NCBI GenBank assembly: GCA_041391425.1
Contig: JAWKNZ010000003.1
Span: 124,001-188,000 of the forward strand
Reading direction: 5' to 3'
Source of the DNA: JAWKNZ01 sp041391425
Lineage (GTDB): Bacteria; Bdellovibrionota_B; Oligoflexia; Oligoflexales; JAWKNZ01
Length of the DNA: 64,000 bases
The notes under the pieces were generated by a model. It did no database searches, was not told the origin of the DNA, and worked only from the letters and a program-made list of their open reading frames with translations. The position numbers were made by a program, and so were the translations under genes. Positions 36,556-45,226 of this stretch are shown piece after piece (the first letter of the stretch is position 1; every line of letters begins with the position of its first letter).

Positions 36556-37252
36556 ATGTATCCAAGAAGAATGATTCTGCTATGGAACAGTTTTTCACAC
36601 GTCTTTTTCAGATGTCATAATCGACAGATGTTTTAAAAACGATGAGATGAAACAATTCTTGCTTTTACTTTGGGCAAAGTACGCAAAAGGTATCATATAA
36701 AACTATATGCTTATTATTTTAGACAACCACTCACTTTCTCGTGCAGTCCCGCTCAGCTGAAGACCTTGGAAACTATGCGAACAGTAAACTCTCAGCTTTG
36801 CTACAATGATAAATAAGGTTTTTGATCGCGATAGTCAGGCAATCAAGGAAAGATATAGAATCACCTTTGATTACCAATAATTGCTATCCATAAAGTCATA
36901 ACATATTTGGCTATCGCTAGTAAAGCAACAAATCACGACCAGATAAAGATCCATACCACTCTCTTGGAGGCTTGATCCTCAAGCTATAAAAGAATTACAA
37001 GAAATGATAAAGAACGTGAGTTGTTGAGTAGTTTGCTTTCCGACCATGAGAATTTACCAATTAACACAGGTAGCGATTCAAAATCTTGTTAGAAGTTTAC
37101 TTGACAGTTGCTTTAGCTAAAGCAGATCAATTAACAAAAGCTATTTTCGAAAGTTTCCATACAATAAGCGATGAAGCGGATGTAAAGTTAGATGAGAATT
37201 ATTATCTTCTTTTCTCCGCCAAGGTCCTCCTATATCTGCATATTGCTACTGA
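36556..37252 (+). pseudogene. Degenerate copy of the RAYT transposase
   Basis: This is a near copy of the intact gene at 37548, starting with the same ATGTATCCAAGAAGAATG and ending with the same CATATTGCTACTGA. It differs by about twenty single- or few-base indels and hardly any substitutions, so no frame stays open for more than about 70 codons. Indel-only divergence is what an unpolished read tract or assembly duplication gives, whereas natural decay would also show substitutions. It could alternatively be a true second copy. It and its 5' repeats form a tandem duplication with the next copy. Confidence 0.8.
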
Positions 37253-37500
37253 TGAAGTTGCTCGGAGCAGACTGAATAAATTCACTGCAAATGAAGTTGC
37301 TCGAAATTGAAGTTGCTCAATTGAAGTTGCTCGGAGCAGACTGCTGAAGTTGCTCGTGCTGAAGTTGCTCGGTGCTGAAGTTGCTCGGAGCAGACTGAAC
37401 GTGAAGTTGCTCGGAGCATAAAATGAAGTTGAAGTTGCTCGGAGCAGACTGCTGAAGTTGCTCGTGCTGAAGTTGCTCGGAGCAGACTGAATAAATTCAC
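37252..37500. repeat. REP-like repeat cluster upstream of the intact RAYT
   Basis: About twelve copies of GAAGTTGCTCG, half of them continuing to GAGCAGACTGA, fill this stretch with irregular spacing. The unit contains the imperfect palindrome TGCTCGGAGCA. Open frames over it are low-complexity products of the repeat. Confidence 0.85.
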
Positions 37501-37547
37501 AATTTCCCTGGAAAGACTTTATTCAATTCGACTATTAAAACTATATT

Positions 37548-38264
37548 ATGTATCCAAGAAGAATGATTCTACATGCAAATAGTTTTTCACACGTCTTTTT
37601 CAGATGTCATAATCGACAGATGTTTTTAAAAAACGATGAGATGAAACAATTCTTGCTTTTACTTTGGGCAAAGTACTGCAAAAGGTATCATATAAAACTA
37701 TATGATTTTATTATTTTAGACAACCACGCTCACTTTCTCGTGCAGTCCCGCTCAGCTGAAGACCTTGGAAACTTTATGCGAACAGTAAACTCTCAGCTTG
37801 CTACAATGATAAATAAGGTTTTTGATCGCGATAGTCAGGCAATCAAGGAAAGATATAAATCACCTTTGATTACCAATAATTGCTATCTCATAAAAGTCAT
37901 GCAATATATTTGGCTTAATCGCTATAAAGTAAACAAATCACGACCAGATAAAGATCCATACTGTTCAGCCTCTTGGAGGCTTGATCCTCAAGCTATAAAT
38001 AGAATTACAAGAAATGATAAAGAACGTGAGTTGTTGAGTAGTTTGCTTTCCGACTATGAGAATTTACCAATTAACACAGGTAGCGATTCAAAATCTTTTG
38101 TTAGAAGTTTACTTGACAGTGCTTTAGCTAAAGCAGATCAATTAACAAAAGCTATTTTCGAAAGTTTCCATACAATAAGCGATGAAGCGGATGTAAAGTT
38201 TAGAGGAGAATTATTATCTTCTTTTCTCCGCCAAGGTCCTCCTATATCTGCATATTGCTACTGA
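37548..38264 (+). mobile_element. RAYT (REP-associated tyrosine transposase, IS200/IS605-like Y1_Tnp), intact
   Basis: RAYTs are single-copy relatives of IS200/IS605 transposases that cut and spread REP palindromes. The HUH metal motif is H60-A61-H62 in ILDNHAHFLVQ, the nucleophilic tyrosine is probably Y120 in MQYIWLNRYKV, and FMRTVNSQLATMINK and ERYKSPLI are typical. The product is 238 aa, a little over the usual 150-200 because of a C-terminal extension (about 170-238). The REP-like clusters on both sides fit the family's behaviour. No accessory gene is adjacent. A broken copy lies directly upstream. Confidence 0.82.
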
Positions 38265-38430
38265 GGGATAGTCATCAAAAAGCCATTTCCTTCTAATGGC
38301 CTATATCTTCTATTGTTTACAATCGATTTCTTGGCAAAAATTTCTATGCTATCGCATTTTGTCTGCCATATTTTCATATAATTGGCTTTTATTTTCCGAA
38401 ATCATTAAAAATTTGCCTCGTTAGCAATAT

Positions 38431-38900
38431 TTTTTGTGTAGAAATTGAATAATGATTCACGTTGTTGGCTAATTGCTTTAAATTTTATATTGTTTGACTC
38501 CGTGCTTGAAGTCTTTTTTGTGTAGAAATTGAATAATGATTCACGTTGTTGGCTAATTGCTTTAAATTTTATATTGTTTGACTCCGTGCTTGAAGTCTTT
38601 GTTTGACTCCGTGCTTGAAGTCTTCTTGGCTAATTGCTTTAAATTTTATATTGTTTGACTCCGTGCTTGAAGTCTTTGTTTGACTCCGTGCTTGAAGTCT
38701 TTTGAAGTCTTGTTTGACTCGTGCTTGAAGTCTACGTTGTTGGCTAATTGCTTTAAATTTTATATTGTTTGACTCGTGCTTGAAGTCTGCGTGCTTGAAG
38801 TCTGCGAAGTCCCTGCTTGAAGTCCTTGAAGTATTTTTGACTCCGTGCTTGAAGTCTCTTGAAGTCTCGTGCTTGAAGTACTTGAAGTATGAAGTTCAAG
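38431..38900. repeat. 84-bp tandem duplication and GTGCTTGAAGTCT repeat array downstream of RAYT
   Basis: An 84-base unit starting TTTTTGTGTAGAAATTG begins at 38431 and again at 38515. It ends in TTTGACTCCGTGCTTGAAGTC, and that ending then recurs roughly ten more times to 38900 with partial units and one-base differences. GACT and AGTC at the unit ends can form a short stem. This repeat differs in sequence from the REP-like set on the 5' side. The rest of 38265-38943 holds no gene. Confidence 0.85.
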
Positions 38901-38943
38901 GCTTTGAATCGATCAGATAAAAAATACGCTGAATAGTTACGAT

Positions 38944-40155
38944 TTAAGAAATAGAGTTAGGATTAAAGTATCTGGCGACCGAGGGAATTTGCTGTCCTGC
39001 CATTATCTTTGCTAAAAGTTTGGCGCTTCCGTGAGCCCAAGAAAGGCCATGCCCCGTATATCCAGCACAAGTAAAAATCAATGTGCTATTGGTTGGCCCA
39101 ATAAATGGAAACCCTGTTTTGGAACTTGCCATGATGCCACTCCAGCTATATTCCCAGGTTATCTCATTCTTAAAAGTGTAATGTTTTTTGACAAATTCAA
39201 TTAACCCTTGGGTAATTTCAAAGTTGGTTTCGAGGTCATAGATTCCAATCTCTTTGGCTGGGACTTGGTTTCTCCATCCGCCAATCAATAAGCGATTGTC
39301 TCTTGAGCTTAATGCATATTCGTAGCCATGATCAAAGCTATGAGGGTAGGAAATAGGAATTTTTTCTTTTAGCGGCGTTGATGCTAGTATTTGCCCACGG
39401 TATGGCTCAATCAATTGACGTGTTTTAAAAAAATCTGATAATAGAGGGCTATAGGCGTTTGTCGCAATAACTGCGGCGTCATAGCTTAGCCTTTTATTAT
39501 TTGCAATAATTTCTACTTTGCCATTAGATTCACTAACCTTGGTTACATTGCAGTTGGAGTGGTAAGCTATATTGTTATTGAGACAATACTGTAATAGGCC
39601 ATTTCTAAATTTTATAGGGTGTATTTGTGCTGATCCATGTTCATATCGAGCTGAAAAGATATTATTAAACCCCATGTTGAGTAGTTGATTGCGGGGTATT
39701 AGGCTTGATTGGAAACCCATTTTATTTAAAATATCTATTGATTCTTCGATCTCTTTATTTTCTGACTCATCGATAGCAATAACAAGATAGCCATCTTGTT
39801 TATATTCTGCTTCTAAATTAAGCTTTTCTACCGATTCCCTTACTTCATGACAGATTTCGATTGAAAATTGCCAAATTTCTTTGGCTTTTTCTTCACCATG
39901 GATATCATTGAGAGCTTTCATTGATTCCACAGTTCCATAAAGTATATGACCGCAATTTCGGAAACTAGCAGACTTTTCACATTGGTCGTCTATCAATGTA
40001 ATATGTTTAAATCCCAATTGATGAAGAAAATAAGCTGTGCTAACCCCGCTGATACCAGAGCCTATGATAGCGATACCTCCGTCTTGCGGAGGTGTGCTGT
40101 CTCCATTTAAAGGGGGGGTGTCATCTAGCCAATACGAAGAGTTTTTAAATACCAT
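38944..40155 (-). CDS. FAD-dependent amino-acid or amine oxidoreductase (DAO family)
   Basis: DAO-family flavoenzymes oxidise amino acids or amines such as glycine, sarcosine, D-amino acids or gamma-glutamylputrescine. The FAD-binding motif is AIIGSGISGVSTAYFLHQLG at about 29-48. The C-terminal FAD-contact phrase FTCAGYTGHGLSWAHGSAKLL near 370 and RPYRG-like substrate loops (LIEPYRGQILAS) resemble PuuB/OrdL-type oxidases. Length 403 aa is usual. The first 25 residues (SSYWLDDTPPLNG) resemble the SYWxD start of PuuB-like enzymes. The substrate is unknown. A small secreted protein gene lies upstream on the same strand, 22 bases away. Confidence 0.82.
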   Translation of the reverse strand: MVFKNSSYWLDDTPPLNGDSTPPQDGGIAIIGSGISGVSTAYFLHQLGFKHITLIDDQCEKSASFRNCGHILYGTVESMKALNDIHGEEKAKEIWQFSIEICHEVRESVEKLNLEAEYKQDGYLVIAIDESENKEIEESIDILNKMGFQSSLIPRNQLLNMGFNNIFSARYEHGSAQIHPIKFRNGLLQYCLNNNIAYHSNCNVTKVSESNGKVEIIANNKRLSYDAAVIATNAYSPLLSDFFKTRQLIEPYRGQILASTPLKEKIPISYPHSFDHGYEYALSSRDNRLLIGGWRNQVPAKEIGIYDLETNFEITQGLIEFVKKHYTFKNEITWEYSWSGIMASSKTGFPFIGPTNSTLIFTCAGYTGHGLSWAHGSAKLLAKIMAGQQIPSVARYFNPNSIS

Positions 40156-40177
40156 GATGAATTAGACCATTATTTTA

Positions 40178-40525
40178 CTACTGACAAACGTTACGAACCA
40201 TAAGCTCTTCAGTATCTAAATTTAACAGTAAGCAGGTTGGCTTACCAGCCTTCATTCTATAGAGCAGGTCACTATATAGCTCTTGGCATTCATAGTCAGA
40301 GATGAGGTAATTTACTTTTTCTACTTCATTTTCGGAGAAGAATTTTACCTCATGGATAAAACTTTGGCAGTCGATTGATGCATAGCTATCATCTTTATCA
40401 CTAAGGAGATAGATTTTTTGCATGTATTCTTCTTCTCTTAAATAGTCTGCTTCTTGCTGGACCCAGTTTTGACCTAAGGCAAAATTTGCCCAGAATAATA
40501 GGCTCAATAACGATAAGTACCTCAT
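40178..40525 (-). CDS. Small secreted protein of unknown function, 115 aa
   Basis: GGAGGGAGA directly upstream of the ATG is a strong ribosome-binding site. MRYLSLLSLLFWANFALG is a clear signal peptide. The mature part is acidic with three cysteines (IDCQSF, YECQEL, KPTCLLL) and a fourth near the C-terminus (VRNVCQ), fitting two disulfides. No family is recognised. It is just upstream of the DAO-family oxidoreductase gene and may share its transcript. Confidence 0.6.
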   Translation of the reverse strand: MRYLSLLSLLFWANFALGQNWVQQEADYLREEEYMQKIYLLSDKDDSYASIDCQSFIHEVKFFSENEVEKVNYLISDYECQELYSDLLYRMKAGKPTCLLLNLDTEELMVRNVCQ

Positions 40526-40814
40526 TCTCCCTCCGTATTTTACGATAGTATGAGAAACCTATCGGTATAACTTGTTGAAAATGCAATATTTATTTTTAAT
40601 GAATTACAATAGATTTAAATTCTTTAAGTAAATTTAGTGAATTAAAATTGCGATTTTTCTTTATATAGCTTTGAAGTGCAGTTATAAAAAATTTTTATAG
40701 TAGTCATTTTTATTAATTATTATCAAAAAATTATTTTTATGTTTATTTACTTTATGCCTTTTTAAGGTGGCATTAAATATATATTAATAATGAGCTGAAG
40801 GATTGGAGAAAAAT

Positions 40815-41379
40815 ATGAAGTCATTTTTTTTACTTTATTGTTAGTTGCATCTTTCTTATAAGTCAGCAAGCCAGCGCTAACGTGTTAGTTGTCTCCTGTG
40901 TTGAACCTCAATTTAAGCCTCGTAATTTATGGCCGACCACAACAATAACGTTTGATGACGTTGAAAAAGCTTTAACGATTTCATCTTCTTCTTTTGAAAG
41001 TGCTTTTAGAGAGTTTGATGCTGACAGGCGTGCAATTCGGACGCTTGAGATTAGTAATGTAGAGTGCGATTTTCCTAGTCTAGAGCGTAAGATTTTTTGG
41101 TGTCGGCTGCGAGCCTATAAAAATGACGATCTTCCTGTATCAGTTGCCAAAGTACGCTTATTCAATGGCGACAGTTATGAGGGGGTGGCTGGAGGTAACT
41201 TAAATTCTTTAGAGGTAGTTACGAGCAGGGTAGGATTCGATAGAACATCAATTTCAGTTATGGTGGATAATCGAATCTCTATGCAGTTGTATATGCAGGA
41301 TAGGAGCTTGGTGCTTGATTCTCAATTGGGGGGACTTTCAAATACCAGTTTGCCAATTTGCAGTAGTTCTATGCAGTAA
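40815..41379 (+). CDS. Secreted protein of unknown function, disrupted by one extra T in a poly-T run
   Basis: The main frame is open from 40882 (VLVVSCVEPQFK...) but lacks a start signal. ATG at 40815, with GGAG eight bases upstream, begins MKSFF. Removing one T from the eight-T run at 40824-40831 joins it to the main frame and gives a signal peptide (FIVSCIFLISQQASA) cleaved before NVLVVSC. The mature protein of about 165 residues is rich in beta strands, with cysteines in VSC, VECDF and WCRLR and near the end. The T run could be a real phase-variation tract or a base-call error. No family is recognised. Confidence 0.6.
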
Positions 41380-41431
41380 TGTCGCAATTCTTCATGTGTT
41401 GTATAAGAGGATGGCACCGCTTTTTTGGCTA

Positions 41432-41484
41432 CCCAATATTATTATTGGGAAGTCGTGAGATGCTTATCTCTTGCATGATAAGCA
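41432..41484. terminator. Two adjacent hairpins between convergent genes
   Basis: CCCAATA-TTAT-TATTGGG at 41432-41449 and TGCTTATC / GATAAGCA at 41461-41484 are perfect stems. Neither has a long T tract, so termination is likely but not certain. They separate the secreted protein gene from the helicase gene. Confidence 0.5.
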
Positions 41485-41548
41485 ATTAATAGCTGTTTAG
41501 TGAGGACGTTGTATATTCGGCATTCTGATGTAAAAAACTATCCGTCTG

Positions 41549-43876
41549 TTAGCACACAGGAAGTATAGGTGAAGGGTTAGAGCTTGATATAACTAACAGT
41601 TGGTGTACTGCCCTAGTGCAAGCAACATGCAAGGCTCGTCTTGATTTGGCATCATCCTTATAGACATGAGCATCTGCATCGGGAATAACGACATAATCAA
41701 ACTCCAGTCCTTTGACGTCTCCTACATGGGTGACATCTATTCCTGGTGTAAATGTAAAGTTGCCATTTTCTACTAAGCGGACCTCGGGAATTGCGGAAAG
41801 GTCTTGATAAATCTGCTGGCTTGAGGTTTCGTCTTTTGTGATTATGGCTATTGACGCATGCGGCTCTGCATCTATTAAGCCACTAAGTAAATCATGGAGA
41901 ACAATGATTGTTTCGCCATACGTATGGTAATTAGCTCGTAAAACAGGAGCCCCGTCTTTTGTTGTTTTGGGTTCTGGCCCAGCTTCTGGACCTAATACTT
42001 GATGGGCGAAGGTGCTAATTGGTGCGGGAGAACGGTAGTTGGTGGTAAGGTGTGTAGATTTAACTCCTTTGATTCCTAATAGAGTCAGCACGTGTTCCCA
42101 ACTATCAAATGAAGTCGTTACATCAGTTTGCTGAGCTGCATCGCCCGCGATAGACACGCTTGCAGGTTTTGCTAGTGCCATTCCTAATACTTTAAGCTCT
42201 AGCGGTGCAAGTTCTTGGGCTTCGTCTAAAACAACATGAGCATATTGAGCTAGGATCCCATGTGGTGTCTCAATTTTACCAGCCTTTCTTAATAAGATTT
42301 CAAACAAAACAGGATAGTCTTCTACATCAATTGTTCCAGCTATTTCATGGATCTCTTTACTGATATCTTTCCCATCGAGGCCGATTTTTCTGTCGTGGTC
42401 AATATCTCTAAACCGCTCACCCGCAAGAGATGAAGCTTGTTCGCGGTTGTGGGAAATTACTTCTTCTATATGAGATTCTTTGATATCTGGATGAGAGCTA
42501 CTAGCATTTCTCAATATTAAATGGTCTGAAAAAAGAATCTGACGGTCTTTTGCTATATTGAAAAGTTTTGCTTGCTCATTTTTAAAGGCTTCTTCTATTC
42601 CTTTAGTCTTGTCTTTGCCAGAATCTTTTAAAGTCTTGACTACTTGTTCTTTTACTTCACTCAGCCAGTTATGCATTGGCTGTTCTTGGTTGAATGTTGG
42701 AATCGACTCCTTGATTTGTCTCAGCGTTTGTGTTGCAGTTGGAAATAGTTCAATAAGACGGTCGATAAGTTCGCCGGCAGATACTTTTAAATATGAATCG
42801 ATGGCTATGTTCATGACAGGATGGCGTTTCATTGTTATGACTTTGGCCGGTGTTTCGGCGCAAAGTCTTAATGGCAACCCTTTTATTATTTTTCTGCCTT
42901 CTTTATGTACCCATTGATCAAAGGTTGAAACAGAAATGTTTTTCATACCAATTATTTTTAACAGGTTTCGACTAAGCCGTGCTAACCCTTCGTCTGGTAC
43001 GATAACCATCATGGTGTTTTCGTTAAACTTGCTAGGGTTTTTAAATGCTAAGGATGCGAGCCGGTGTAGAGCTATAGTGGTTTTTCCTGAGCCGGCGCCA
43101 CCTAATATCAATAAAGGTTTACTTTCATCTTCTGATAGCAACGCAAATTGGGTTTCGTCAAGTAATGCCGAAACTTCTGGAGAACGAGCACCGGTAAGAC
43201 CAACTCCAAAACTCAAACCGCGTATTGCAGTTTTTTCTCCACCTTTAAAAAATTTGTTAACGAGATCTTTTTTATTCCAGATATTGTTTTGATTTTTAAT
43301 AAGAACACAGTGAGGAGTTTGAATCTGTTCGAGATTTCCATTGCTTATGGTTAAGATGTTTCTTGCACTTATTATTCCTTCGGCAACTCTTTCAGGTAGT
43401 TCCTGTTCGAATTCATCTCCTTGACGGAACTGATAAAATAACTTGGCTGAAGGTGCGTTTCGCCAATCAATGATTGGGTAATTGCAATGATTGGATAAAA
43501 ATGTCGAGTAACCTAGCAGTAATGTGCGAACGCGGTCCCTTTCTTTTAGCTCCAAGCGTGCGAAATAGGGAATCTCGACGCTGGGGAGTGGAGCTGGGCG
43601 TTGGCGGTTTTCTAATGAGCGCTTAATTTGCAATTCTTGCAGTAACGACGGTAAATCAGTTTCACTACTTCGGCCAGATTCTTGTAATAATTTTAAAAAA
43701 GCTTCTCGATTGACACCAACATCGGAAAACTGTTTTTCTTGTTCTTTTTGTAAAGCATCTAGCACTTCGGCTAATATAGCTTCTTCTTGCTCGATGAGCT
43801 GCACTTCTTCTTTGGTTAAAGAATGATCAAATGAATAGTTAGTTTGTGTGCCTTTATTCAAATCGAAGCTCTCCAT
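41549..43876 (-). CDS. HelD-like superfamily 1 helicase/ATPase
   Basis: HelD (helicase IV-like) proteins pull stalled RNA polymerase off DNA or unwind DNA. A charged N-terminal coiled-coil (about 10-80) and the phrase YFARLELKERDRVRTLLLG then IIDWRNAPSAKLFYQF are typical of HelD, which has an inserted arm before the ATPase. Walker A is LGGAGSGKTTIALHRL near 258-265, Walker B VVLDEAQELAPLELK near 547, and later UvrD motifs TTNYRSPAPIS and HVACTRAVHQLLV follow. Length 775 aa is standard. No clear Shine-Dalgarno is visible, but a perfect palindrome lies 17 bases upstream of the ATG. Confidence 0.83.
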   Translation of the reverse strand: MESFDLNKGTQTNYSFDHSLTKEEVQLIEQEEAILAEVLDALQKEQEKQFSDVGVNREAFLKLLQESGRSSETDLPSLLQELQIKRSLENRQRPAPLPSVEIPYFARLELKERDRVRTLLLGYSTFLSNHCNYPIIDWRNAPSAKLFYQFRQGDEFEQELPERVAEGIISARNILTISNGNLEQIQTPHCVLIKNQNNIWNKKDLVNKFFKGGEKTAIRGLSFGVGLTGARSPEVSALLDETQFALLSEDESKPLLILGGAGSGKTTIALHRLASLAFKNPSKFNENTMMVIVPDEGLARLSRNLLKIIGMKNISVSTFDQWVHKEGRKIIKGLPLRLCAETPAKVITMKRHPVMNIAIDSYLKVSAGELIDRLIELFPTATQTLRQIKESIPTFNQEQPMHNWLSEVKEQVVKTLKDSGKDKTKGIEEAFKNEQAKLFNIAKDRQILFSDHLILRNASSSHPDIKESHIEEVISHNREQASSLAGERFRDIDHDRKIGLDGKDISKEIHEIAGTIDVEDYPVLFEILLRKAGKIETPHGILAQYAHVVLDEAQELAPLELKVLGMALAKPASVSIAGDAAQQTDVTTSFDSWEHVLTLLGIKGVKSTHLTTNYRSPAPISTFAHQVLGPEAGPEPKTTKDGAPVLRANYHTYGETIIVLHDLLSGLIDAEPHASIAIITKDETSSQQIYQDLSAIPEVRLVENGNFTFTPGIDVTHVGDVKGLEFDYVVIPDADAHVYKDDAKSRRALHVACTRAVHQLLVISSSNPSPILPVC

Positions 43877-43892
43877 AAAGTTGCAGCCAATG

Positions 43893-43908
43893 GACCCAAA
43901 TTTGGGTC
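43893..43908. promoter_or_regulatory. 16-bp perfect palindrome upstream of the helicase gene
   Basis: GACCCAAATTTGGGTC is its own reverse complement. It lies 17 bases upstream of the helicase ATG, where a repressor or translational operator would act. A second palindrome, ACGTGCACGT, is at 44013-44022. The 43877-44246 gap otherwise contains no gene. Confidence 0.45.
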
Positions 43909-44246
43909 AAAGGGTTAGAAGTGGTCTGATGTGCATGTTTAAAAATGACGTAGAAAAAATATCGTAAGTGATATGTGTATAATAACGATATTTTTTTCTG
44001 AAGTGACACGAAAAACGTGCACGTCGGTCAACTTCTAAAGCGATATAATGAACCATAATCTTATCAGGCTTTTCAAGCTTGTTTTTATGAGATTTTTTTA
44101 TTTTAAGCTTTGCTTAAAGGTAAATCTATAGTGTGATTGAAAAATGTGCGTTTGTCTGTTTTCGACGGATATCTATAGAATTTAATTGTTGATAACGTTA
44201 TAGTCTAGGCATCAAAACAACTTTTTGCAAAGGATCATTTAAAGAG

Positions 44247-45017
44247 ATGCGTACTAAATCCGCAATTGTAAAGAACTGGTTGCCTCGCTATACCGGTACA
44301 AATCTTAAAGATTTTGGTGATTATATACTTTTGACAAATTTTAGTGACTATCTTACGCGATTTGCTAAGAAGTTTAAATCACCTATTAAGGGTCTTGATA
44401 GGCCGATGCAGACGTGTACTTATGACAATTTAACGATGATCAATTTTGGAATTGGTTCTGCTAGTGCTGCAACGATTGTTGATTTATTAAGCGGTATTAA
44501 CCCAAAGGCAGTGCTTTTTTTGGGCAAATGTGGTGGGCTAAAAAAATCAGCTGAAATTGGAAATTTTATTTTGCCTATCGCTGCTATTCGTGGTGAGGGA
44601 ACTTCGAATGATTATCTTCCTGTAGAAGTCCCTGCACTCCCTTCTTTTAAGCTCCATAAATTTGTATCAAATAAGATTGTAAAGCAGGGGATGGATTACC
44701 GTACAGGTGTTGTTTATACCACTAACCGCCGGGTTTGGGAGCATGATAAAGACTTTAAGCAAAGATTGCAGGATTTGAGGGTGATAGCCATAGACATGGA
44801 AACCGCTACTATTTTTAGTGTTGGGCATGCAAATGAAATTCCAAGGGGTGCGTTGCTTTTGGTTTCAGATATTCCTATGACCCCTGAGGGAGTTAAAACG
44901 GAAGCCAGTGATAAACAAGTCTCCGAAAATTTTGTAGATATGCATATTGAGATTGGTATCGAGGCAATGGCAGAAATTGGTGAAAAGGGTGAGAAAATGA
45001 AGCATTTTAGCTATTAA
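44247..45017 (+). CDS. amn: AMP nucleosidase, short form
   Basis: AMP nucleosidase splits AMP into adenine and ribose 5-phosphate. The 256-residue product is the short form seen in Bacteroidetes and some other bacteria, without the N-terminal domain of E. coli Amn (484 aa). The nucleosidase/phosphorylase fold is visible in INFGIGSASAATIVDLL, VLFLGKCGGLKK and VIAIDMETATIFSVG, the last with the catalytic Met-Glu pair. PRGALLLVSDIPMTPEGVKT follows, as in the family. Adenine produced could feed adenine deaminase, encoded elsewhere in the window. It is monocistronic and upstream of an RNA-like element and yebC. Confidence 0.82.
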   Translation: MRTKSAIVKNWLPRYTGTNLKDFGDYILLTNFSDYLTRFAKKFKSPIKGLDRPMQTCTYDNLTMINFGIGSASAATIVDLLSGINPKAVLFLGKCGGLKKSAEIGNFILPIAAIRGEGTSNDYLPVEVPALPSFKLHKFVSNKIVKQGMDYRTGVVYTTNRRVWEHDKDFKQRLQDLRVIAIDMETATIFSVGHANEIPRGALLLVSDIPMTPEGVKTEASDKQVSENFVDMHIEIGIEAMAEIGEKGEKMKHFSY

Positions 45018-45054
45018 TGAAACTTCGACTTTCTGGGGTTTAATTTACTAAGAT

Positions 45055-45142
45055 GAGCAAAATCTATCAGACAACGCTCACCTAAAAACATGAGAGTCCG
45101 TTTGGTGCGGAAACAGTGCGGACGAAACGGTAGATTTTGCTC
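45055..45142 (+). ncRNA. Candidate structured RNA element, 88 nt, closed by a perfect 12-bp stem, upstream of yebC
   Basis: GAGCAAAATCTA at 45055-45066 is exactly complementary to TAGATTTTGCTC at 45131-45142. The interior carries GTCCG/CGGAC and CCGTTT/AAACGG inverted pairs that interleave, suggesting an inner helix or pseudoknot. No T run follows, so it is not an ordinary terminator. It ends 85 bases before the yebC start, so it could be a 5' leader, a small RNA, or the hairpin end of amn mRNA. No known riboswitch pattern was recognised. Confidence 0.5.
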
Positions 45143-45226
45143 CGCTTAATATAGAGCCTTAATCAGAAGGTTTTCTTTTCTAAGGTGGGCTTGATATAAA
45201 TTTTTTTGGGAATGAGGGAAGGATAA

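Noticed and set aside
37282..37500. Open frame on the minus strand with SVCSEQLQ repeats
   Set aside because: Low-complexity translation of the REP-like array.
41412..41430. Sigma-54 promoter starting TGGCAC
   Set aside because: The -12 element is TTTTGG rather than TTGC and it lies within a convergent terminator region.
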